From a virus: a stretch of 51,688 nucleotides of DNA. Positions 30,721 through 38,955 of the stretch are shown piece after piece; the first letter of the stretch is position 1; each line of letters opens with the position of its first letter. A model generated the notes under the pieces. That model was not told the origin of the DNA. It saw nothing but the letters and a program-made list of their open reading frames with translations, and did not search any database. Location: the IMG/VR virus record IMGVR_UViG_3300042731_008732, positions 1-51,688 of that record; one strand, written 5' to 3'. A program made the translations under genes and the position numbers.

Positions 30721-31275
30721 TTATACACATTCGTGTAGGATGCCACCATTGGTTAAACGAACCAATACCCTACCGTTTACAGTACTCGCAACATCAATCA
30801 ATTCCGTTAATACTCCTCTAACGTAATTAGCCGAAGATGCTCCTGGGGTGTTTAATGTAAATCCCCAATGAGTATCTGATGTTTGCCTCGCTAAGTAAGC
30901 ATAACTACCAATATTAGCTGCTGTCGCAAAAGCTGAAGAAGCTGATGACGCAGTTTGAATTAAGTTGCCGATAAAACCAGCACCTTCTTGTAAAGTATGT
31001 ACACCAATTTCAGTTGTAACGCTCGCCGTTGCATTTCCCGTAGCAAATCCCAATATTACATTAGTACTTGAAGTGCTTACATAAAGCAAGCTACCCACCG
31101 AAGCTGTACTTACGGCGGTTAACGCCGCAACGCTACTTGCGGCTGAATCAGCCCCTATTTTTACTGGGGCTCCATGTTTAAAAGTGGCTGCCGTTTTTTG
31201 CCTTAACTGAAACATAGGGCAACTCGTTATACCAGCCCTGCGCCCGGGCATTATTCTAATCTTGGCTTGTGCCAT
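30721..31275 (-). CDS. capsid decoration-like protein, 184 aa
   Basis: ATG 31275 chosen because AAGGAG lies 7 nt upstream. Small-residue-rich beta protein (Ala, Ser, Thr, Val, Gly) with GAPVKIGADSAASSV and NGRVLVRL strands, characteristic of head decoration/cement proteins that sit just before the capsid gene. Overlaps its neighbour by 20 bp. Confidence 0.6.
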   Translation of the reverse strand: MAQAKIRIMPGRRAGITSCPMFQLRQKTAATFKHGAPVKIGADSAASSVAALTAVSTASVGSLLYVSTSSTNVILGFATGNATASVTTEIGVHTLQEGAGFIGNLIQTASSASSAFATAANIGSYAYLARQTSDTHWGFTLNTPGASSANYVRGVLTELIDVASTVNGRVLVRLTNGGILHECV

Positions 31276-32068
31276 CTTCATTCTCCTTATCATCGCGGCA
31301 CACTGGTAAGTGATAAGTGACCGCTTTCATTGTTAGAAAATCTTGGCCAAAGTAGTCAACCCAAGATTTATCGCCGTGGGAATTAGCCCACTTAGCCAAG
31401 CGTAAAACTATCTTGTTTTTCAGCCAGTCCGGCTGTGTTGAACACCTCCAACAAGGGGCGAATATATCCATTAGATGTCGTTCTATATCTAAATGCCCCG
31501 GTTGTTCAGTGTTCCAGAATTCGTTATCAGTAGGTCCATATGACTTTTCAAACTCAGTGCAAGACCTTTTCAATATTATATTTATGTTTTCGCCGTCCTC
31601 CATGTGATCGTTTACCAACTTTCTGATTAATGAGTACTTTTCAAGTCCGTTATCGGGTCCATCGCAATAAACGAATCCATTGAATGCCCCATCTGAGTAG
31701 TGGCGTTCATCCATTCCCACTTTTCCATGAATGGGCGTGAGTTCGGCATTTATACAACCGGACGAATTCATCAGCCCGTAGAATTGCATGGCTTCCATGA
31801 AATTACGGACTTTAACGACCACTTTATAACAACGTTTGCGACAAAATTCAGGAACGATGTCGAAAACACGGAACATTATTTGATGCCAAAGATAACAGTC
31901 TCTTAATGACGTAGTGTTGCCGCAAAACAACCAATTACAGTCATATTCGGATGCCTTCATGCGCGGTTCTATTAAGCCGGTATCGTGATTTATGAAAACC
32001 GCTCCGGATTGGATTAATTGTTTTATTCTATTATCAATGCCATCGTTAAACCAAAGTTTTCTCCACAT
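31256..32068 (-). CDS. cysteine-rich hypothetical protein in head module, 270 aa
   Basis: SD AAAGGGC. About a dozen Cys and many Trp/His, unlike its virion neighbours (DCNWLFCG, EFCRKRCYK, APCWRCS). Could be an accessory (moron) gene rather than a structural one. No motif recognised. Confidence 0.5.
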   Translation of the reverse strand: MWRKLWFNDGIDNRIKQLIQSGAVFINHDTGLIEPRMKASEYDCNWLFCGNTTSLRDCYLWHQIMFRVFDIVPEFCRKRCYKVVVKVRNFMEAMQFYGLMNSSGCINAELTPIHGKVGMDERHYSDGAFNGFVYCDGPDNGLEKYSLIRKLVNDHMEDGENINIILKRSCTEFEKSYGPTDNEFWNTEQPGHLDIERHLMDIFAPCWRCSTQPDWLKNKIVLRLAKWANSHGDKSWVDYFGQDFLTMKAVTYHLPVCRDDKENEDGTSQD

Positions 32069-32078
32069 AATATGCCCT

Positions 32079-32753
32079 TTATCTAATTGGGATTCCTTTT
32101 ATAGGCCCCTGTTTCATTTTATTACCGATATGGCCTAAAGCCATCTTTCGTGCCGCCCTCTTTTGCATGGTGTCCATGTGTGGGTTTTCACCAGTGAAAC
32201 TTGAGTAGAATTTTAAATGATCACTGTGTTTTTCGGCATAATCGTAAGCTGCTGCTTCAATGCCGTATTGATCACGCAACATTGCTTGGTGGCGTTCTTT
32301 TTCTATTTCCTTGAATTTATCGATGGGCATGCAAAATGCCATCACGTCACCGATTCTAACCGTACCATCTTCACGACATTTATATTGTTCGCTTTTGGGC
32401 AACAATTCCCTTGTTACCGGAATCCATCCCTCGTTTCTGGCGTACCACGCTTGGCTGCCGTTGTGGTGGATGTAGTCTTTGTAGCAGACTTTCCATTCGG
32501 GGCCAAGGTCGATATGGAAAGGATCTCTTTTTTGATGTAAAACTCTCTGGATATCCCTATCTTCTTCGAGTTTGTTTGGATCTATGGCTTGCATGCCGGT
32601 TTTATTGGACTCCTTTTCAGCCTGTTCTTCTAAATCGTCCTGCCTTTTAGCAAGAACTTCATCCCTTTTATAGCCAGCTGGCGGAAGATCACCTGTTAAA
32701 TCAACGTTGGCCAAATCACCGTTTAAGTCACTCTTTTTTATTTTTTTAACCAT
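32079..32753 (-). CDS. hypothetical head-module protein, 224 aa
   Basis: N-terminal 70 residues are charged and disordered-looking; the centre (about 80-150) is Trp/Tyr-rich and globular; the C-terminus is basic. Between scaffold-like and cysteine-rich genes. No family recognised. Confidence 0.5.
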   Translation of the reverse strand: MVKKIKKSDLNGDLANVDLTGDLPPAGYKRDEVLAKRQDDLEEQAEKESNKTGMQAIDPNKLEEDRDIQRVLHQKRDPFHIDLGPEWKVCYKDYIHHNGSQAWYARNEGWIPVTRELLPKSEQYKCREDGTVRIGDVMAFCMPIDKFKEIEKERHQAMLRDQYGIEAAAYDYAEKHSDHLKFYSSFTGENPHMDTMQKRAARKMALGHIGNKMKQGPIKGIPIR

Positions 32754-32764
32754 TTCACCAACCC

Positions 32765-33574
32765 TTATTCATAAAATGCTTTGTTTTTAGAGTAATGTTC
32801 AGCCCATCCGTCTTTGTAACCAAGTCTTTTATAATATTCATCAGGTGTCAAACCTTTATCTTTTAATGCTTGCAAAGCCCCGGCAGACATTATGGATTCA
32901 AAATTAGGTATTTCAGTTTCATTGTATGTAACTTTTTTATCCCTGGCTTGACTTGAAGCGTCAATGGAGCTTTGAGCGGCTGCCTGTTCACGCAGTTGTT
33001 TTTCCATCCGAGCGTTGAAGATCTTGTCGAAATTTTCACCTACGGCGAATTGGTAAGCGAGTTTGACCACCTGGGGGTTTGCCCTTTGTTCCTGCGTCAA
33101 ATTAGCTAATTGCTTGTCAACTTCAGGTCGAATGATGTCGTAATAAGGCATTTCACTTCTCGTCACCTTCTCGGTTAGTTGAGACATGGTATTGAGCCCT
33201 GCATTTATGACGGGCTTTATGTCCTCCTCTTGTATTTGTAAGCGGAGAGATTTACTTTCAAGTTTAGATCTTTCACGCATCAATTTCGAGACGCCCTTAC
33301 CATCTGCTATGTATTCATCTATCTGCTTGTCAAGTTGTTCAATCTTACCCGATATTTCGTCTACTTGGTCTTTCAACGAGGGCCCTTGTGGGACCGGCGG
33401 GGGTGTGGCCGGTTGAGCGTTATAATTACCCTGGTTGCGTTCAAATGCATCAAGACGGCTTTTCATTTGATTCCAGTCGTCTTCTGATATTTGGACGTAT
33501 TTTGGTTCGTTTTTGGCATCCCCATTTTGATTGTTGAGATCTTGCCCATCGATATCCGGTTTGAAATCAGCCAT
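32765..33574 (-). CDS. scaffolding-like protein, 269 aa
   Basis: Highly charged, mostly helical with a Pro/Gln-rich linker (about 50-70) and a coiled-coil region (SLKDQVDEISGKIEQLDKQ onward, about 70-130). Position after portal and before capsid matches scaffolding proteins, which are consumed or expelled during head assembly. Confidence 0.65.
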   Translation of the reverse strand: MADFKPDIDGQDLNNQNGDAKNEPKYVQISEDDWNQMKSRLDAFERNQGNYNAQPATPPPVPQGPSLKDQVDEISGKIEQLDKQIDEYIADGKGVSKLMRERSKLESKSLRLQIQEEDIKPVINAGLNTMSQLTEKVTRSEMPYYDIIRPEVDKQLANLTQEQRANPQVVKLAYQFAVGENFDKIFNARMEKQLREQAAAQSSIDASSQARDKKVTYNETEIPNFESIMSAGALQALKDKGLTPDEYYKRLGYKDGWAEHYSKNKAFYE

Positions 33575-33809
33575 TTTTCACTTTCCTTTCATTTAAATCT
33601 TTTCTTTCGTTTTCCTCAATCTTAAATCTTTTAACAAGTGCCTGGTAAACTGTTAACTCTGCAGCGGCATTCATCGCTTCTTGCACTTTACCATTGAGTA
33701 GCTTTGTCTGCATTATTTGGTATTTAATGTTTTCTTGGTCGTGTAACCAATCAATTAAGTCTTCCCTGGCTGCGGAGTCATAGTAAATCTTGTCCATCCA
33801 AATTCTCAT
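33567..33809 (-). CDS. small helical head-module protein, 80 aa
   Basis: ATG 33809 overlaps the portal stop (ATGA) and its end overlaps the scaffold start by 8 bp. Entirely helical, charged C-terminus. Likely translated in a coupled series; function unknown. Confidence 0.55.
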   Translation of the reverse strand: MRIWMDKIYYDSAAREDLIDWLHDQENIKYQIMQTKLLNGKVQEAMNAAAELTVYQALVKRFKIEENERKDLNERKVKNG

Positions 33810-35683
33810 CAAGCCATGGTCCTTTCCGGCATATTTTCCGGTAATGCCTGCCCTTGCTGGTTTTGTTGGTTTAATGCGTTCATTAATGTCATAACGGCTT
33901 CACTTCCCTTTGGGATATCTTCACCGAGACGCTTTATTTCATCCTCCACATCAATTACGAAGGTCTCCGGGTCTCTCACTTGATCGAAGGTTCGCATGGT
34001 TCTTTCAATGGCGCGTCCGGCAGCTTCCGCAACTTTCAAAGCCACATCGCGGAGTTGAGGTGGAGTTTGCGGGTTAGCTGCAAGGCTGGTTAATTCAAGT
34101 GTACGTTGGTAGTATTGCCCGAGTAGTTGGGTGAGCATGATATTGTTTTGCCGGTCGGCTTCGCTGTTCACCGTTGGTGAAGCAGCGGTCAGTTCCACGT
34201 CAACGAATTCGTCGAACCTTTCATTTGCCAGGAGGTCTATTACTTTGGAACCTCCATTGTAGCCTAAAACCTGGAAAATTGATGCTTGAGCCATTGAATC
34301 TTGGGACTTTAATCTTTCTTGGTACCTGAATAAGCATTGCTTTAATGCGTCCGCTGCGCACTGTCTCATGCTCTTGAATGCAGGTGCGAATCTGCGGTTG
34401 ACTTGTCGTAGCATCGACATGGTTGTGTTTGCCGGGGTGCGGTTTGGGATGTCGGCGCCGGATACGACGTCGTTTAGGCCTACTCTCTGGTTGGCGAATT
34501 GCATGACGGCCATTTGCTCTTGGTAAATGGAACTGTAGACGTCTGCCATTTGGATGGCTGTCAATGAATCTTTACTTGCTAAACCTGTTAATACCTTGCC
34601 TGGGTAGATTTTCATTTCGTCCGGACATGTGCCGTCTCCGGCCCATATTCTTGAATTCGCCAGTAATACGTTTAATGTTGCGTAGTTGTGGATGTCGGAT
34701 ATTTTTTCTTCGTATGGGTCGAGCATTCCGAGGACACCGAGTCCGTAAAACATGTGGGAACGGAGTTGGTAGACCATGTGACTTGCCGGTCGACGGTCCA
34801 TTGGGTTGTAAGTGCATAATCCGACTGCCGCGCCGGTTCCGTTGTAGACGACCATCAAATCTTCTTCTAAGCCGTCGTCGTCGATGTCGTAGTAGATGAA
34901 TAACAATTGGACGTCGTAGACTTCGCCTTTCATCTGGGGGCCTTCGACATGTTTACCGAGTGTTTCTCTCTTTTCCCTTACTGAGTTCCTTCCCCCAAGT
35001 GGTTGAAAGTGTTCTATATTTATATTGTTTAATTTGGCTAATTGCTTCAACTGGTATTCAGTGTAGTAAAATTGGAAGCCGAATAGCTGCATTTCTTCGA
35101 TGTCGTTTCGGCACCCGGAGGGTACTATTATGTCTTCCGGAGCTATTGAGCGGATCTTCGGGCCCCTCGACAACACCTTTGCCGTCTTGGTCTTCTTTAT
35201 ATTTTCAACCCACGGAACATAGAGCATCCCGGTTCCAAGTTGGACGGTGTCTAAAGTGGCATTGTCGAAGGCGGGTGCGAACCCGACATCATCGTTCGTT
35301 GCGATGTGGTTGACGAATTTTTGAAGTTCGGCTGCGGCGTCGACTATTTCGGGAACTCCTTTATCTTTCGGCTTAGGCCTAACGGTTGCGAATGGAGATG
35401 TGTTGTAAAATGTGTCCGTCGCTTGGGCCCAAATTATGTCTGATGCAATAGCCCCTAATGTTACTTCGATGTTTGGGGCATTTTCGATTGGAACATCCCT
35501 TGTTGGTAGTTTTGGTACTCCTTCGTACATTGTCAATTGGCGTCGCCAAGCATGCTCTAATGGTTGCCTGGCAGCTACGGCGTCCGTTACGGTTGAATCG
35601 AGCCAGGAAGCAAGCCTGGTTATTGCTTCATCGGACACATTTAGTTTTTGTGAAATTTTGTGTTTTTCAAAAAACCTTGTCAT
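33809..35683 (-). CDS. portal (head-tail connector) protein, 624 aa
   Basis: Large portal of the P22/T7-type size class. Motif-like features: RRQLTMYEG near residue 47, GTGMLYVPWVE near 150, a YYDIDDDGLEEDLMVVYNG segment near 266-284, SHMFYGLGVLGMLDP near 310 and a long helical C-terminus with Gln-rich end. Forms the dodecameric DNA channel at one head vertex. Followed by small helical, scaffold and capsid genes in the usual order. Confidence 0.85.
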   Translation of the reverse strand: MTRFFEKHKISQKLNVSDEAITRLASWLDSTVTDAVAARQPLEHAWRRQLTMYEGVPKLPTRDVPIENAPNIEVTLGAIASDIIWAQATDTFYNTSPFATVRPKPKDKGVPEIVDAAAELQKFVNHIATNDDVGFAPAFDNATLDTVQLGTGMLYVPWVENIKKTKTAKVLSRGPKIRSIAPEDIIVPSGCRNDIEEMQLFGFQFYYTEYQLKQLAKLNNINIEHFQPLGGRNSVREKRETLGKHVEGPQMKGEVYDVQLLFIYYDIDDDGLEEDLMVVYNGTGAAVGLCTYNPMDRRPASHMVYQLRSHMFYGLGVLGMLDPYEEKISDIHNYATLNVLLANSRIWAGDGTCPDEMKIYPGKVLTGLASKDSLTAIQMADVYSSIYQEQMAVMQFANQRVGLNDVVSGADIPNRTPANTTMSMLRQVNRRFAPAFKSMRQCAADALKQCLFRYQERLKSQDSMAQASIFQVLGYNGGSKVIDLLANERFDEFVDVELTAASPTVNSEADRQNNIMLTQLLGQYYQRTLELTSLAANPQTPPQLRDVALKVAEAAGRAIERTMRTFDQVRDPETFVIDVEDEIKRLGEDIPKGSEAVMTLMNALNQQNQQGQALPENMPERTMA

Positions 35684-35692
35684 ATCACACCT

Positions 35693-36949
35693 TTAGTAAA
35701 TCGTTACGGTTAAATCCGTTACTGTCCCCGTGACCGTCCCTATGTCCAGATTTAACCAGTCCCCAGCATCAACGGCACCGTTTGTTAATGAGCCGTCGTC
35801 TTCTGCCCCATCGTTGTCGCATGTTATTGTTGCATCCACCGTTGTACAATTATCGCCGGAGCTGTCACACTCCTGCACATCTATTACGACACTCTCTGAA
35901 CTGTCTGTTGGGTCGACTATGCAATGGATGTCCGTTATTGTTATTCCGGATGGAAGTTTCGTAAAGAGGAAGCTGTCTGAATCGGAAGGGTCTCTCACTA
36001 CAATGGAGAAGGTAGGGAGTGTATCCGGCCAATATGATTCATCCGTTAGGCTTCCATCATCATCCGAGTCTATTTGGTGAAGGTAATCATAAATGTCGTC
36101 CTTTTCAGGTAGGCCAGTGTCGCCATTCCATCCGGAGCTGTAAACTTCATTAGAACCTATTAATTCCGAATCCCTCGCAATGTCGGAGTCGATTATGGCT
36201 TCGTCGATTAAATTATCGTCACTTGCGTCCCCATTGAGTCTATCAGGATCTATATCATTAGACGTAGTTGTTTCGTATGTAGCCGACAAGTCCGGAATTA
36301 AGCTTGAATCTATTGTATTGTCATCAACAGTATCCCCGGCAAGTCGATCCGGATCTATATCGTTACTATCCGCGTCTTCTTTCCCTGCAAATAGTGCAGT
36401 TAATTCCGCTTCGGTGTCATATGAAGTACCGAGAGTGCCGGTTAATTCAGCTGGTGTAAGGTAATCCGTCAACCAACTTTCATCCGTGAATGAACCGTCA
36501 TCGTCGGTGTCAAAAAGATGGAACCTATCGTAGAAATCATCCTGGCTTGTTCCTATCGTAGTATCTCCATCGAAGTTTCCGGCGGTGAAGGCTTCGTCGG
36601 CTATCGTCGCAGCCGGGAACCAACCTTCATCGGAGAAGTCGCCGTCGTCATCGGCATCAAATTGATGTAGGTAATCGTAGAAGTCGTCTTGGGACACTGC
36701 GTGGGAAGTGTCGCCGTCAAAGTTGGTTGAATTGTATATTTCATCCTGCACTTCCGGTATACCGGCACCGATGCTTAATGTTGCTTCATTCCCTGATATT
36801 GACAAGGCATCGTTCGTTATTTTGAACTTGGTTATGTAACCGGCCGGGCTTGAGTCCAACTCCTCAACCAACACGCCAAACTTGTCACTATCTGCTTGGA
36901 CAGTTGTGTAAAGAGTCAAAACGAACAAAATTGTCAATAATTTCCACAT
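35693..36949 (-). CDS. secreted or virion-surface repeat protein with signal peptide, 418 aa
   Basis: ATG 36949 chosen because AGGTGA is upstream and the N-terminus MWKLLTILFVLTLYTTVQA is a clear Sec signal peptide. Mature part has repeats with EF-hand-like acidic loops (DADDDGDFSDE, DTDDDGSFTDE, DSDDDGSLTDE), NDIDPDRL repeats and a C-terminal beta domain with paired cysteines. Lies between terminase and portal genes, where export signals are unexpected. Could be a host-surface or fibre protein. Calcium binding is inferred from the loop pattern. Confidence 0.65.
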   Translation of the reverse strand: MWKLLTILFVLTLYTTVQADSDKFGVLVEELDSSPAGYITKFKITNDALSISGNEATLSIGAGIPEVQDEIYNSTNFDGDTSHAVSQDDFYDYLHQFDADDDGDFSDEGWFPAATIADEAFTAGNFDGDTTIGTSQDDFYDRFHLFDTDDDGSFTDESWLTDYLTPAELTGTLGTSYDTEAELTALFAGKEDADSNDIDPDRLAGDTVDDNTIDSSLIPDLSATYETTTSNDIDPDRLNGDASDDNLIDEAIIDSDIARDSELIGSNEVYSSGWNGDTGLPEKDDIYDYLHQIDSDDDGSLTDESYWPDTLPTFSIVVRDPSDSDSFLFTKLPSGITITDIHCIVDPTDSSESVVIDVQECDSSGDNCTTVDATITCDNDGAEDDGSLTNGAVDAGDWLNLDIGTVTGTVTDLTVTIY

Positions 36950-36957
36950 ATTGTCAC

Positions 36958-37524
36958 CTAATGAGCATTGTAATTTGCCACCGTCATGGTGTTTATTCGA
37001 GTGGATGCGATTGAATACATAGTTCCGCAATCCGACGCTTGACCATATGCACCGCCTCCAAGGTCGTCGTAATGGTAGTCGATGAAACCAAGTGTTGGGA
37101 CGTGATAACATAGGTAGTATGTTGTCGAGGCGGTTAACTCAACAGCGGGTGAGAATGTCATTTCGTTCCAAGTATTAGTATCCGACACATCAATGGTGTT
37201 TGAGCAACCAAGTTCAGTGCCGCCGGAATTGTAAATTCCAAGCTTCATTGTTTGTGCCCCGTCTCCGGCGGTTCCGTTACCACTTACGCCGGTATCGTTT
37301 CCGTAGAAATATCCGTATGTTATGTCTACGTCGTAAGTTGGGGTGAAGGGTATACGTCTGTAATTATTCCTTGAGATTGCGTAAGTGCCTATTGTTGCAT
37401 AACCATATTCTTGGTTCACTCCGGTTGTGGAACCTTGGAATATTATCACCTGCTTCGCTATTGCGACGGTGGATATCAATAATATTAGTATCGTTAACAG
37501 TTTGAGTTTATTTGAAATACACAT
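36958..37524 (-). CDS. beta-sandwich protein with signal peptide, 188 aa
   Basis: ATG 37524 has GGAA upstream. Residues 1-24 form a signal peptide ending in TVAIA; the rest is a beta-rich domain with STTYYLCYHV and GIYNSGGTELG patterns typical of carbohydrate-binding or fibre-tip beta sandwiches. Adjacent to the repeat protein with the same export feature, so they may act together at the cell surface. Confidence 0.6.
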   Translation of the reverse strand: MCISNKLKLLTILILLISTVAIAKQVIIFQGSTTGVNQEYGYATIGTYAISRNNYRRIPFTPTYDVDITYGYFYGNDTGVSGNGTAGDGAQTMKLGIYNSGGTELGCSNTIDVSDTNTWNEMTFSPAVELTASTTYYLCYHVPTLGFIDYHYDDLGGGAYGQASDCGTMYSIASTRINTMTVANYNAH

Positions 37525-37843
37525 ATAGCGTTCCTGCGTCGGATGAAGCACTTGGGCCCATTTGAGCTAATTTGAAACCTAAGAAGTCGTGCCCGTCCCC
37601 ACCAAAATTCAATGAGAGTTCACCAGCGGAACCGCCAGCGGCAGCGGTTTGACTCCAAACATTTTGCCAAGCTTTTGTGTTAGGATCGTATGTTTGAATT
37701 GTGATTACATCACTAATGGCGTTTGGTAAGTAATTTACCTTTTGGACGCGTAATTTATCCATGGTTATGTAAGTTGCATTTGAACTTGCATCCCTTTCAA
37801 CAGTGTCGATTTCCCAACTTAAATGTGCGTAAACATTAGCCAT
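37508..37843 (-). CDS. hypothetical beta-rich protein, 111 aa
   Basis: Overlaps the signal-peptide protein by 17 bp. No signal peptide itself. Beta-strand-like composition (VITIQTYDPNTKAW) resembling small fibre-associated or decoration domains. Follows a terminator hairpin on this strand. Confidence 0.55.
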   Translation of the reverse strand: MANVYAHLSWEIDTVERDASSNATYITMDKLRVQKVNYLPNAISDVITIQTYDPNTKAWQNVWSQTAAAGGSAGELSLNFGGDGHDFLGFKLAQMGPSASSDAGTLYVYFK

Positions 37844-37856
37844 ACAAACCCCCGTT

Positions 37857-37878
37857 AAAAGCGGGGAACAAACCCCGC
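37857..37878 (-). terminator. rho-independent terminator within late cluster
   Basis: GCGGGG/CCCCGC 6-bp stem with a 6-nt loop and four Ts on the minus strand. Separates the terminase/small basic genes from the fibre-like/portal genes, so it may reduce expression of later genes or be bypassed. Confidence 0.6.
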
Positions 37879-37884
37879 ATTTCG

Positions 37885-38028
37885 TTATTTACCGGTTATT
37901 TTCCCACCTTTTTTGATGGGATTTACATTGCCTCTCCTACCAGTGGCGGGACCATTCTTTTTCTTATGAGGCTTACCACTTTTCCCGTCATTCCAACTAT
38001 TCTTTTCGGGACATCTGCCTATAGCCAT
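37885..38028 (-). CDS. small basic protein, 47 aa
   Basis: SD AAGGAGA before the ATG. Lys/Gly/Asn-rich (GKPHKKKNG) with one Cys near the N-terminus. Between the terminase nuclease gene and a terminator. Function unknown. Confidence 0.6.
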   Translation of the reverse strand: MAIGRCPEKNSWNDGKSGKPHKKKNGPATGRRGNVNPIKKGGKITGK

Positions 38029-38043
38029 GATTTTCTCCTTCAG

Positions 38044-38691
38044 TTAATTTTGTTCGAACTTCAATCTTTGTCTGTAATTGGTTACCTTTTCCTTGATTAA
38101 GTGCGCCGGACACCCGGTTGACCTTAGGTATTTTGCGTATTCCTTCAACTCCCTATCGAAGCCTCTTTGTTTCGTGGTCTTTGGGGCCATACCTACAATG
38201 GTCGCCAAAGAATCAACTAAGTCTTTCGTTTTTGCTGTTGGGAAACCTCTTATCTCTTGAGCTAATTCGCCGGTTTTGTCAAGAATGAACAACCTGCCTT
38301 CGCTTATGACCGGTTCCAATGCTGTTCTAATACGGTACTCCTTTTTAACGCCTCTTGGTTGATAAATGGGCAGGAACCTTGCCCGTTTACCGAAACGTTG
38401 GATTCCGGCATCCCTAACGATGGCCCCGAAAAGAACCTGCATACCGTTGGCTTCTATCCCATACCGGTATGGTTTGTATTTTGCATAGGCGTCCAGGATT
38501 AAATCCCGGAATTTGGAGGTACCGACTCTACCGGCCCATTCATGGATCACGAACCAACGGGAATATGCATCCCTGGCACATACCATTATCGTTTGCCGGG
38601 CGGCTGTTTTCCTTTTTACGACAGCCTCTTCTCCGGCCGCCAAATCCGAGAAGGCATAGATTTCCATTTTGGTAGAGTCATATACCTCCAT
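38044..38691 (-). CDS. large terminase, nuclease domain (separate gene), 215 aa
   Basis: Carries the RNase H-like nuclease of TerL: D16 (FSDLAAGE), E80 (GIEANG), and the DLVDSLA block (D157, D160). No ATPase. The matching ATPase is a separate gene at 38956-40317, with a holin-like gene in between. Nuclease cleaves concatemeric DNA at the end of packaging; it must work with the separately encoded motor. Confidence 0.85.
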   Translation of the reverse strand: MEVYDSTKMEIYAFSDLAAGEEAVVKRKTAARQTIMVCARDAYSRWFVIHEWAGRVGTSKFRDLILDAYAKYKPYRYGIEANGMQVLFGAIVRDAGIQRFGKRARFLPIYQPRGVKKEYRIRTALEPVISEGRLFILDKTGELAQEIRGFPTAKTKDLVDSLATIVGMAPKTTKQRGFDRELKEYAKYLRSTGCPAHLIKEKVTNYRQRLKFEQN

Positions 38692-38695
38692 TTAA

Positions 38696-38935
38696 TTACC
38701 TGCCTTCGTCGTCTTCACCGTCGATTTCGTCAAGCATTTCAAGTATTTTAGGTTTGACGATTGCAATGATTGGGATAATGATGCCGCCGAGACCGAAACT
38801 AACTTTCGGCACCAGGGTGGCCAACAGGGCGAAGGCCGCTTCTACCAACAAGACTGAAGCGTCTTCGGCTACATTCAACCCTTTATTCCTTGCAATTTCG
38901 TTGATTTCCTTTTTAAGTTCATCACTCAATTTCAT
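38696..38935 (-). CDS. holin-like small membrane protein, 79 aa
   Basis: Charged N-terminal helix, two hydrophobic segments (about 27-42 and 47-60) separated by a short turn, acidic C-terminus: a class II holin-like outline. Sits between the two terminase genes, 4 nt before the nuclease gene. No endolysin is adjacent; lysis role is inferred. Confidence 0.55.
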   Translation of the reverse strand: MKLSDELKKEINEIARNKGLNVAEDASVLLVEAAFALLATLVPKVSFGLGGIIIPIIAIVKPKILEMLDEIDGEDDEGR

Positions 38936-38955
38936 TACCTTTCCCTTTCACCATA

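Noticed and set aside
35730-36464. Serine-rich open frames on the plus strand
   Set aside because: They are antisense shadows of the Asp/Ser-rich repeats of the exported protein gene.
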